49,519 nucleotides of DNA, taken from contig CAMPKC010000035.1 in the NCBI GenBank assembly GCA_946887045.1, positions 1-49,519 of the forward strand, in the 5' to 3' direction. This DNA is from an uncultured Sphingobacteriaceae bacterium. GTDB taxonomy: Bacteria; Bacteroidota; Bacteroidia; Sphingobacteriales; Sphingobacteriaceae. Below are positions 17,318-25,576 of the stretch, piece by piece. Positions within the stretch are counted from its first letter, which is position 1; the number at the start of each line of letters is the position of its first letter. Under the pieces are notes generated by a model. That model worked only from the letters and a program-made list of their open reading frames with translations. It ran no database searches and had not been told where the DNA came from. The translations under genes were made by a program, and so were the position numbers.

Positions 17318-20062
17318 TTATCTAAAAGTTTGATTTATAGTTTTTATTGAAATAGTTGCACTTTCTAAACCACTTGATTTTGCTTTTAGTTTGATAGTAC
17401 CGGGCTTTCCGCCTTTTCCGCGTACAATTACCAGGCAAAGTCCGTTAAACGCTTCACGCTTGGTTGATGCGAAAGACACTAGGTTAGCAGCGTCCCCATT
17501 GTCTGTAGCCACAATTTCTCCGGGCCCGTCTATGGAGAATTCAATGTCGTTTTTCGCTTGCGGTACCATCAATCCATTTTTATCTGTTACACGAAGGGTA
17601 ACAAAGGACAGGTCGCTTCCGTTCGATCGGATTCTTGAGTGATCGGCCGAGAGTTCAAGTTTAGAGGCCTCTCCTGTAGTTTTTACTGCGTCTACGGCCC
17701 ATTTTTTTCCTTGCTTATAAGTCACAACTTTAATTTCTCCAGGCGAATACCTTACCGAATCCCAACGCAGGCGATATTCATATTGTCCCATTTTTTTTCG
17801 TCCCAGGGATTGTCCGTTGAGGAAGAGCTCAGCTTCATCACCAGAGGTGAACACGTGTACAGGGGTTATTTCTCCGGATCGGTCGGGCCAGTTCCAATGC
17901 GGTAAGATATGCGCCATCGGTAGTTCTGGCCGCCATTGCGACTGATACAAATAAAAGCGGTCTTTTTTGAAGCCTGCAAGGTCAATTATTCCGAAGTACG
18001 AACTGCGGGCAAGATAATAGGGCGTAGGTTCGCCAAGGTAGTCCCAGCCGCTCCAAACAAATCCGCCTGCCACAAATGGGTGTTTAGCCATACTGGCGAA
18101 AACTTTGTCTGCCGAAGAACCAAAATCTACAGAATACAATTCATAGGCACTTACCTGTAGCTTTTTGGCGTCTCCGCCCATCCCGTCTTTTACAGGAGAA
18201 CTGATTTCCCGGGTTACGGGGAACAGATATTCGCCGCGGCTGCTTATGGCTGCCGCATTTTCGCTGCTAATAATCATTTTATCAGGAAATTTTTCGTGGA
18301 AAGCGGGAAAAAGGGGAGGAGTGTTAATGCCTTTCAATCCGCTGTAGGCGGGAGCATTACGTATACCTTCGCCCTGGTAATTTAAGCTGATGATATCTAC
18401 CACCGCAGGTAAAGGCATGTGCGGTTTAGCATAATTCATTGAAACAGTGGTAGGGCGTGTTGGATCTTCATCTTTCGTAATGCTGTTCAGTCGCTCAGCA
18501 ACAACAGCTCCCTGTTCGCCTGTGTATTGTTCGCCTACTTCGTTACCAAAGCTCCACATAATAACCGAGGGATGATGTCGGTCTCTGCGGATCAGCGCCC
18601 GCAGATCCTGTTCCTGCCAATCGGGGAAGACGAGGTGAAAGTCGAGCGGCGTTTTTTTTAATTCCCATCCATCATAGATTTCGTTTATAACGAGAAAGCC
18701 CATGCGATCTGTTAAATCGAGCAGCTGTGGTGCGGGTGGATTATGGGCAAGACGAATAGCATTACAACCCATTTTCCGCAGCATTTCCAACTGGCGTTCT
18801 GCCGCCCGCACATTAAAAGCCGCCCCCAGGGCACCAAGATCGTGATGCTGATTTACACCTTTCAGGTAAACATGTTCGTTGTTAACAAACAATCCTTTGG
18901 AAGCATCAAAACGCAGATCGCGAATGCCGAATACGGTTTCGTAGCGATCCACAGCCTGGTTTTTTAAGAATACGCTTGTAACTGCAACATAGCGATGGGG
19001 CATTTGATTTGGCAATGGTCCCCATAATCTGGGATTTAAAATGCTTGCAGAGCCCGATATAACTGCGCTTGATTTTGATTTAACCTCAGTACTTGGATGT
19101 TTTATGGTTGCTACAGATTTGCCCACTTTTAAGCCATCCGCATCGAGTGCGAAAATCTCTGTGGAAAGGTTTAAAGTCTCAGATGCAACAGCGTCATTAT
19201 CAATAGTAACTTTCAGATCGACTGTTGCCGAGGATTTAGACACGTTACGGGTAGAAATTGATGTTCCCCATTGTCCCACATGAATTGGATTAGTTTTAAT
19301 TAGCCAAACGTTCCTGTAAATCCCGCCTCCGGGGTACCAGCGTGAAGAACTGAAAGGATTGTCGATGCGGATGGCCAGCTGATTGGCTTTCCCAGGGATG
19401 ATGTAGGGTGTTAGATCAAGCTGAAAAGAGGTGTAGCCGTAGGGCCAACCACCAACCAATTTACCGTTCAGCCAAACCATCGCATAAGACATAGCACCTT
19501 CCAGTTCTAAGAAGATGTTTTTGTCGGCATCCGACATCGGAATATCCAGCTTCTTCCTGTACCACGCTACTCCATGAACGGGTAACCTGCCCATTCCTCC
19601 GCCTATTTCGGTGCCCCATCCTTCGTAAAACGGGCCCTTTATTGCCCAGTCATGCGGCAGGCTCAGAACTTCCCACGAACTGTCGTCGAAGCTATGTTGA
19701 ACGAAGGGGAAATTACTTCCGGGATTTCCTTTCGGCCGTTTATAGTGTTTTGAAGGGTTTTTTATGAAAGAATTTCCGGTTGGTAAAATCCATGGCTTCA
19801 GCACTGCCTGGCTGGCTTTAATTTTTACAGCTTCCGTAGGACGTGCATCTGCCGCCCGGGTATCAATGTTTTCATTTACTTCCGGGCGAACATCGTAAAT
19901 CAGGCTATCAGGTTTCGCTGTGGCGCTATACTTGTAAAACTTCCAGCCATCGTTGATGGAAATGCGCTCCCTTGGCTTAATTTTAGATGTAATGCCCTTC
20001 TGCGCAAGCACCTGAGCAGTAAAAATGATAGTCATTGAAAACAGGAAGGTCAATTTTTTCAT
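17318..20062 (-). CDS. GH2 family exo-glycosidase (beta-galactosidase-like)
   Basis: The frame opens at 20110, but the signal peptide (MKKLTFLFSMTIIFTAQVLAQ) puts the start at 20062, giving 914 aa. Numbering from there, a sugar-binding jelly roll (about 120-250, LPHDWAIKGPF) and an Ig-like domain precede a TIM barrel. The acid/base Glu508 lies in WSFGNEVGEQ and the nucleophile Glu601 in IISSENAA. After the barrel come a DUF4982-like domain (HWNWPDRSGEITPVHVF) and a final Ig-like domain (about 800-900). In this xylan setting it may remove galactose or a similar terminal sugar from side chains. It is the last gene of the minus-strand cluster GH43-CBM6, esterase, GH2, with 173 bp between esterase and start. 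Confidence 0.9.
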   Translation of the reverse strand: MKKLTFLFSMTIIFTAQVLAQKGITSKIKPRERISINDGWKFYKYSATAKPDSLIYDVRPEVNENIDTRAADARPTEAVKIKASQAVLKPWILPTGNSFIKNPSKHYKRPKGNPGSNFPFVQHSFDDSSWEVLSLPHDWAIKGPFYEGWGTEIGGGMGRLPVHGVAWYRKKLDIPMSDADKNIFLELEGAMSYAMVWLNGKLVGGWPYGYTSFQLDLTPYIIPGKANQLAIRIDNPFSSSRWYPGGGIYRNVWLIKTNPIHVGQWGTSISTRNVSKSSATVDLKVTIDNDAVASETLNLSTEIFALDADGLKVGKSVATIKHPSTEVKSKSSAVISGSASILNPRLWGPLPNQMPHRYVAVTSVFLKNQAVDRYETVFGIRDLRFDASKGLFVNNEHVYLKGVNQHHDLGALGAAFNVRAAERQLEMLRKMGCNAIRLAHNPPAPQLLDLTDRMGFLVINEIYDGWELKKTPLDFHLVFPDWQEQDLRALIRRDRHHPSVIMWSFGNEVGEQYTGEQGAVVAERLNSITKDEDPTRPTTVSMNYAKPHMPLPAVVDIISLNYQGEGIRNAPAYSGLKGINTPPLFPAFHEKFPDKMIISSENAAAISSRGEYLFPVTREISSPVKDGMGGDAKKLQVSAYELYSVDFGSSADKVFASMAKHPFVAGGFVWSGWDYLGEPTPYYLARSSYFGIIDLAGFKKDRFYLYQSQWRPELPMAHILPHWNWPDRSGEITPVHVFTSGDEAELFLNGQSLGRKKMGQYEYRLRWDSVRYSPGEIKVVTYKQGKKWAVDAVKTTGEASKLELSADHSRIRSNGSDLSFVTLRVTDKNGLMVPQAKNDIEFSIDGPGEIVATDNGDAANLVSFASTKREAFNGLCLVIVRGKGGKPGTIKLKAKSSGLESATISIKTINQTFR

Positions 20063-20235
20063 GCAGGTAAAGTATTGTTGTAATTGTAGAGGTTTATAAT
20101 TGCAATGCACCTCTAAATAGGTGTTGTTAAAACGAGATTTTTAATTGGTCTCGCTAAATTACGAAAATATGGGAATAGCCTGCCCTGCTGGTCATATCGC
20201 TTTCTGTTTTGAGGTAGAAGATATCTATTACCAAT

Positions 20236-21033
20236 TTACTTGCTAAGCGAAAACCTCTTTGCGAAATTCCAGATTTCAATGCTCGTATTTACACCATTTG
20301 CAGTATCCATCGAATGCCAGTGTCCCTTGCCGGCCAAGGTGATAAGAGCTATTTCAATCCCTTTGGCACCTTTCCATGATTGCATGGTCGCAACCGAGTT
20401 TTGTTTATCAGCCGGATAAGGCTTTGTGATTTTTGGAGTGGCGGGAGCCTGGATTTTTGATACCCAGCCATTAAGGTAATTAGGCAGGTTAGGATAGGTA
20501 ACTACATCATCGGCATCACCATGCACGTGGATAATTGGAACCGGTCTGGAGCTGTTGTAATTAGGATTTCGAAGCGGATATCCGGAAACAGGTGCAAAGG
20601 CTGCGATTTTGTTCGCCATTTTTGTGGCCGCATAATAGGTCATCATCCCACCCATCGAAAAGCCTGAAAGGTACACGCGACCACGGTCGATACCATGTCG
20701 CTGGTACATGGTGTCAATTATTGTCGAGATAAAGTCGAGGTCGGTCGTTCCTGTAATATCCCAACGCTTATTCAACCCGTCGGGATAAACTACAACAAAC
20801 TTGGCTGTATCCGCAATAGGTTCCCACTGGGTTTTTTCCTGTTGATAGCGCGCATCCTGATTGAATCCGTGCATGGAGATAATCAATGGCCTGTTTTTTG
20901 GAAGCGCTTTTGGCGCATAGCTAATTATACTTCGGGATGTGCCCCCAACTTTTATATCTTCTGCCGCTACGAAAAAGGGAAGAGTAAAAATGCTCAAGAG
21001 AGTAAGCAGAACTTGATTGCGAAGTGGTTTCAT
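20236..21033 (-). CDS. Secreted CE1-type (PHB depolymerase/feruloyl esterase-like) esterase, copy 1
   Basis: The 265-aa protein has a signal peptide (1-24) and an alpha/beta-hydrolase body of the LpqC/COG3509 type. Visible sites are HGFNQDA, Ser126 in GFSMGG, an Asp near 173-176 in HGDADD, and His238/His240 in GKGHWHS. Enzymes of this type remove feruloyl or acetyl groups from arabinoxylan. It lies 46 bp after the GH43-CBM6 gene. It is nearly identical to the gene at 45861-46658: the mature proteins match except at a few residues near the N-terminus and the last two. Differences cluster in the signal peptide. This argues for recent duplication or gene conversion. Confidence 0.88.
   Translation of the reverse strand: MKPLRNQVLLTLLSIFTLPFFVAAEDIKVGGTSRSIISYAPKALPKNRPLIISMHGFNQDARYQQEKTQWEPIADTAKFVVVYPDGLNKRWDITGTTDLDFISTIIDTMYQRHGIDRGRVYLSGFSMGGMMTYYAATKMANKIAAFAPVSGYPLRNPNYNSSRPVPIIHVHGDADDVVTYPNLPNYLNGWVSKIQAPATPKITKPYPADKQNSVATMQSWKGAKGIEIALITLAGKGHWHSMDTANGVNTSIEIWNFAKRFSLSK
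20246..20865. repeat. 620-bp direct repeat, copy 1
   Basis: This segment matches 45871-46490 base for base by eye, with no synonymous differences. The match stops abruptly at the 3' end of the gene (20245/20246) and fades towards the start codon after 20866. The partner lies 25,625 bp away in the same orientation. Confidence 0.9.
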
Positions 21034-21079
21034 TTGTCTAATCTATTTTTAAATGGTTAATATTTTTATACTCTCATCG

Positions 21080-22438
21080 TCAATCAAACTGCCAGTAATC
21101 TAAATTGAACAGCGACTGCGGTTCTTTTCCTTTGAAAATAAAATATACATCATGAATTCCTGTCACCTTTTCAAGTTTTGCCGAAAACTCCTTCCAGTTC
21201 TCCCATTCGCCGGTGTAAGGAATTTTGAGGGATCCGGCCAACGTTCCATCTAAGCTGTCGATGCGAACTTCTATAGTTCCGCCATCGTAGCGGCTTGAAG
21301 CACTTGCTTTGAATGAGGAAGCCCCTGCATTTCCAAAGTCGACGCTCCGAACTTTGATATAATCGCCGTTGAGAATAGAAGTGATGATAACTCCTCTTTC
21401 TTTGTTTTCCAGCGCTTTAATGCCTTTTGAAAAAGCAATGGTTTCTGCTTCAGTTCTTTTATACGGATTTAAATTCCCGACTGACTTTACAATACCGGAT
21501 TGTGACATACGCAGTTGTGGAATTGTTCCGTCTGGATTGTATTTAAACTGTTCTACCGCAACAGAGCGGTCGTAACTATGCCCACCCGGAAGTGCGTCGT
21601 TATGGTAGAAGAAATAAGAATTGCCTTTATAATCAATAATACCGGGATGATTGGTATTGCTGCCTTTTTCTGTAGGCATCAACACGCCGCGTGATTTCCA
21701 TGGCCCGGTAATTTTGCTGGCGGTTGAGTAACTGATATTTTCAGGAAACTCGGCCGCATACACCAGATAATAGAGCTTATTCCTCTTGTAGACCCAGGGG
21801 GCTTCTGTGAACTTTCCGAAGAAAGCATTTTTATCTTTAATATCCAGAGAATGGATGTCTCCGTTAATCGAAATCATATCCGGATTAAGCTTGGCCCAGT
21901 AGCAGGCGCCGTTTCCCCAAAAAAGATAAGCCTGTCCGTCGTCGTCGATAAAAACACTCGGATCGAGATCATCCCATGAGTGGGATGCGTATTTGGTCAT
22001 ATCATTTGTTATCAGAGCTTTCGCCAGCGCATCCTTAAACGGGCCGTATGGAGAATCGGCGACAGCCACACCTACCGAAACACCCGGGACATTTTTATTC
22101 AGGGTAGAGAAATACCAGTAATATTTTCCGTTTCTCTCAACCAGCTGTGCCGCACTGGCATCATTTACCGACCAGGAGATCTGACTGGTTTTGAGGGGCG
22201 CTCCACGATCCGTCCAGTTAACCATATCAGTGGTAGTAAAGAGTCGATATTCGCGCATCAGATAGCTTTTGGCAGGAGCTTCGTCTTCATCGCGGCCAGT
22301 ATACAGGAATAAAGTATCCCTAAATATAACAGGAGCAGGATCGGCAGTGTACATGGTTTGTATTATAGGGTTCTGCGCCATTGAACCGGTAGAAGTCAAT
22401 AACGCGATAGCTACCGACATAATATTTCTTAAATTCAT
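21080..22438 (-). CDS. GH43 with CBM6, arabinoxylan arabinofuranohydrolase type
   Basis: The 452-aa protein has a signal peptide (1-21), a GH43 propeller and a C-terminal CBM6-like module (about 325-452: KRTEAETIAFSKGI, DGGTIEVRIDS, GIHDVYFIFKG, FNLDYWQF). The catalytic acids are Asp33 (YTADPAP), Asp159 (DLDPSVF) and Glu212 (FTEAPW). GH43-CBM6 enzymes of this layout typically remove arabinose from arabinoxylan, the CBM6 binding xylan. It is the first gene of the minus-strand cluster with the esterase and GH2, and diverges from GH115 over a 472-bp regulatory space. Confidence 0.92.
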   Translation of the reverse strand: MNLRNIMSVAIALLTSTGSMAQNPIIQTMYTADPAPVIFRDTLFLYTGRDEDEAPAKSYLMREYRLFTTTDMVNWTDRGAPLKTSQISWSVNDASAAQLVERNGKYYWYFSTLNKNVPGVSVGVAVADSPYGPFKDALAKALITNDMTKYASHSWDDLDPSVFIDDDGQAYLFWGNGACYWAKLNPDMISINGDIHSLDIKDKNAFFGKFTEAPWVYKRNKLYYLVYAAEFPENISYSTASKITGPWKSRGVLMPTEKGSNTNHPGIIDYKGNSYFFYHNDALPGGHSYDRSVAVEQFKYNPDGTIPQLRMSQSGIVKSVGNLNPYKRTEAETIAFSKGIKALENKERGVIITSILNGDYIKVRSVDFGNAGASSFKASASSRYDGGTIEVRIDSLDGTLAGSLKIPYTGEWENWKEFSAKLEKVTGIHDVYFIFKGKEPQSLFNLDYWQFD

Positions 22439-22910
22439 CTTACTAGTCTTCCAGGATAAACTTTTAGTTCATCTCTGCACAATAGAGGTCCATGTACTCT
22501 CAGACTTCTGGCCGGAAAACTACAATCAGGAATGGCTATTGGTCAGATCCTTTAGTTTAAAGCAAAAGAAACGGTTTCTTTTTACAATGAGCAGTAATTA
22601 TGTGCAGGAAACATATACTGATGTTCAGAGATGTGTTTGTTTATATCTCGGATGCCAGCAGGTGTTTTTGGCGAAGCCATCTGTGGTAGTCTGCAACAAA
22701 ATCAAAAAGGTCGGTTAAGTTTTGTATTCGCCGTCTGAACAACATTCCAAAGTTATTCAAAGCTGTATTTAAACATTTGTACCAGCAATCAATTCATGAG
22801 TACCCTTAAACCAGTGCAATGAAAGCCATTTTTGTGTCTGACTAACTAAAGGATGAGGTTCACACGCACGGCTATAAAAATTTTATTTTATCAATAGCTG
22901 CGGACAATTC
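22439..22910. other. Divergent promoter region between GH43-CBM6 and GH115
   Basis: These 472 bases hold no supported gene; a 149-codon frame that enters from the GH43 gene is an antisense shadow. The region should contain both promoters. Its clearest element is the 19-bp palindrome at 22564-22582. I see no exact TAnnTTTG box. Confidence 0.5.
22564..22582. promoter_or_regulatory. 19-bp palindrome, LacI-type operator candidate
   Basis: AAAAGAAAC-G-GTTTCTTTT is a perfect 9-bp dyad with a 1-nt centre. Its core AAACGGTT fits AANCGNTT, as in LacI/GalR and CcpA-type sites. It lies 126 bp from the GH43-CBM6 start and 329 bp from the GH115 start, and resembles the site pair before SusC (710-745). 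Confidence 0.5.
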
Positions 22911-25457
22911 ATGCCCTCTTATAAAATGCAAAAAAGAATGAAAGCCTTCTCAAGATTGTTTATAGCACTTGTATGCTGCCTTATATCATCACCCCTGATT
23001 GCCGCCGAGCCATTTATAACAACACAACAAAGCGACAATGCCTTGTTGCTGAAGCAGTCTGGCACTAACCTCACATTGTATTATAATGAAGGGGTAGACT
23101 CCGGCATTATGCGCGCCATTCGAAACCTGCAATCAGACTTTCAAAAAGTGACAGGTACAGCCGCTCTTCTAAGCAGTCAGGTTCAGGGTCGAAATACACC
23201 CTTGATTATCATCGGCACTGCAGGAACAAAATCAATTATTGATGATCTGATCAGACAAAAGAAAATTGATGGAAAGATCCTAAAGAATAAAAGGGAGACT
23301 TATATCCTGCAGAATATAAAAAATCCGTTCCCGGGTGTAAAAGAAGCATTAGTAATTGCCGGAAGTGATAAGCGCGGAACGATTTATGGTATTTACGAGT
23401 TGTCCAAACAGATAGGTGTTTCGCCATGGCATTATTGGGCTGATGTACCGGTAGAGCATAAAGAAAATTTATATTTCATTAAAGGAGCCTACACAGACGG
23501 TGAGCCTGTGGTTGAATATCGCGGTATTTTCCTTAACGACGAAGCTCCGGCCTTAAGTGGCTGGGCAACGAAGACGTTCGGCGGGTTCAATAGTAAGTTT
23601 TATGAAAAGGTTTTTGAACTTCTGCTACGTTTGAAAGCCAATTATATATGGCCGGCGATGTGGGGAAGTGCTTTTTACGATGACGATCCTGCAAGCGGCC
23701 CTCTGGCCAACGAGATGGGCATTGTAATGGGAACTTCGCACCACGAGCCTATGGCAATGGCGCAATCAGACTGGCACCGGTATATCAAAAAGAACAACTT
23801 GCCGAATGTTTGGGATTATTCAAAAAATGCCAATGTGCTTCAACAGTTCTGGCAGGCCGGTATTGAGCGAAGCAAAAACTGGGAAAAGGTGGTTACTCTG
23901 GCGATGCGTGGCGATGGTGACGAAGCAATGGGAGAGGGAACGAACATCGAGTTGCTGGAAAAAATTGTAAAAGATCAGCGCAGTATTATTGAAAAAGTAA
24001 CCGGTAAGCCAGCCAATAAAACGCCGCAAGTGTGGGCTTTGTACAAAGAGGTGCAGGATTATTACGACAAGGGAATGCGCGTGCCGGATGATGTTATTTT
24101 GCTTTTTTGCGATGATAACTGGGGGAATGTGCGGAAGCTCCCGGACTTGTCTAAACCTCTTCACAAGGGGGGCTACGGAATGTACTATCATTTTGATTAC
24201 GTAGGAGCGCCGCGTAATTCAAAATGGATAAACATAAATCCAATACAACGTGTGTGGGAGCAAATGAACCTTACTTATGAACACGGAGCAAATCGATTAT
24301 GGGTGGTAAATGTAGGCGATCTTAAACCTATGGAATATCCCATCAATTTCTTTTTGGATATGGCATGGAATCCCGCGCAATTCAATTCAAAGAATCTTTT
24401 GAAACATACGGAAAACTGGTCGGAGCAACAATTCGGAAATCAGCATGCTGCTGAGATTGCACGTATGATTAACCTGTATACCAAATACAACCGTCGTGTA
24501 ACACCCGAAATGCTGGACAGCAGAACCTATAGTCTGGAAAATTACGATGAATTTGAAACGGTGGTAAATGATTACAGGACATTGGCCCTGGATGCATTAC
24601 GTTTATATAATCGCTTACCTCAGAATTACCGTGATGCATACTATCAATTGGTTTTATATCCGATTAATGCCTGTTGTAATCTGTACGAGATGTATTTCGC
24701 CCATGCGAAGAACAGACAACTGGCTGAAAAAAATGATCCACTTGCCAATAATTTCGCCGACAAGGTAAAGGAATGCTTCGAGCGGGATTCGGTTCTGCAG
24801 GATGAATACCACCATAAAATCGCCAGTGGAAAATGGGATCATATAATGGATCAGATACGTATTGGGTACAGCCGCTGGAACGAGCCCCGAAATAATATTA
24901 TGCCGAAAGTGACTTATATTAAAGAAACGGAGAGTTCGGCAAAAGTATTCGTCGAGGATCAGGGCTACGTGGCTATCGAAGCCGAAAATTTTGCACGTGT
25001 TCATAACGCCGGCAAAATACATTGGGAAGTTATTCCTGACTTTGGCAAAACCAAATCCGGCGTCACTACTTTCCCACAGAATGCTTATCCCACTAAAAAC
25101 GAGGAGGTTTACCTGGAATATGATGTTGAGTTTAAATCGACAGGAACTTTCGAACTGCAACTATTTCTTGCCCCTACGTTAAATTTCAATGATAATAAGG
25201 GCTTGCGTTACGAAGTGTCCTTCGATGGTAAGAATCCCCAGATCGTCAACTTTAACGGACACTATCGCGGTGAACTGGGTAGGTGGCAGGCCGAACATAT
25301 CATCAGATCGTCAACAAAACATAAAATTGACCAGCCCGGTAAGCATACGCTGCGTTTCCGGGTGCTAGAGCCTGGAATTGTGCTGCAAAAAATTCTGATA
25401 AATACAGGTGGTTTGAAACCCGCTTACCTGGGAGCGCCCCAAAGTGCAAGAAAGTGA
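22911..25457 (+). CDS. GH115 xylan alpha-1,2-glucuronidase
   Basis: The protein is up to 848 aa, with a signal peptide that fits best from Met6 (22926) or Met10 (22938; RLFIALVCCLISSPLIAA). Family GH115 signatures are plain: VVEYRGIFLNDEAPALSGW (~200), LKANYIWPAMWGSAFYDDDP, GTSHHEPMAMAQ, MRGDGDEAMGEGT, FCDDNWGN, and EHGANRLWVVNVGDLKPMEYP. The C-terminal ~190 residues form the usual beta-sandwich domain. The enzyme removes (4-O-methyl)-D-glucuronic acid from both internal and terminal xylose residues of xylan. It is the best marker that the target here is glucuronoxylan, and it links the block to hexuronate use. It is followed after 119 bp by another GH43. Confidence 0.96.
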   Translation: MPSYKMQKRMKAFSRLFIALVCCLISSPLIAAEPFITTQQSDNALLLKQSGTNLTLYYNEGVDSGIMRAIRNLQSDFQKVTGTAALLSSQVQGRNTPLIIIGTAGTKSIIDDLIRQKKIDGKILKNKRETYILQNIKNPFPGVKEALVIAGSDKRGTIYGIYELSKQIGVSPWHYWADVPVEHKENLYFIKGAYTDGEPVVEYRGIFLNDEAPALSGWATKTFGGFNSKFYEKVFELLLRLKANYIWPAMWGSAFYDDDPASGPLANEMGIVMGTSHHEPMAMAQSDWHRYIKKNNLPNVWDYSKNANVLQQFWQAGIERSKNWEKVVTLAMRGDGDEAMGEGTNIELLEKIVKDQRSIIEKVTGKPANKTPQVWALYKEVQDYYDKGMRVPDDVILLFCDDNWGNVRKLPDLSKPLHKGGYGMYYHFDYVGAPRNSKWININPIQRVWEQMNLTYEHGANRLWVVNVGDLKPMEYPINFFLDMAWNPAQFNSKNLLKHTENWSEQQFGNQHAAEIARMINLYTKYNRRVTPEMLDSRTYSLENYDEFETVVNDYRTLALDALRLYNRLPQNYRDAYYQLVLYPINACCNLYEMYFAHAKNRQLAEKNDPLANNFADKVKECFERDSVLQDEYHHKIASGKWDHIMDQIRIGYSRWNEPRNNIMPKVTYIKETESSAKVFVEDQGYVAIEAENFARVHNAGKIHWEVIPDFGKTKSGVTTFPQNAYPTKNEEVYLEYDVEFKSTGTFELQLFLAPTLNFNDNKGLRYEVSFDGKNPQIVNFNGHYRGELGRWQAEHIIRSSTKHKIDQPGKHTLRFRVLEPGIVLQKILINTGGLKPAYLGAPQSARK

Positions 25458-25576
25458 AGAGAGCAATGATTGAACGAGGTCAGGCTCACTCTCGGTTATC
25501 TTCGAGGTAAACCTGATAAATAAAACTTAAGGAAGAAAATATAAATAGAATGTTTAGTATGAGATCTAAATTTGAC

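Noticed and set aside
20695..21060. Plus-strand frame seen again at 46320-46661 with nearly the same protein
   Set aside because: The similarity only reflects the duplicated esterase gene on the opposite strand; not an independent conserved gene.
22269..22718. 149-codon plus-strand frame reaching into the divergent promoter region
   Set aside because: Starts antisense inside the GH43-CBM6 gene, has no domain or start context, and would cover the promoter space.
23820..24191. 123-codon minus-strand frame
   Set aside because: Antisense shadow of the GH115 gene without family features.
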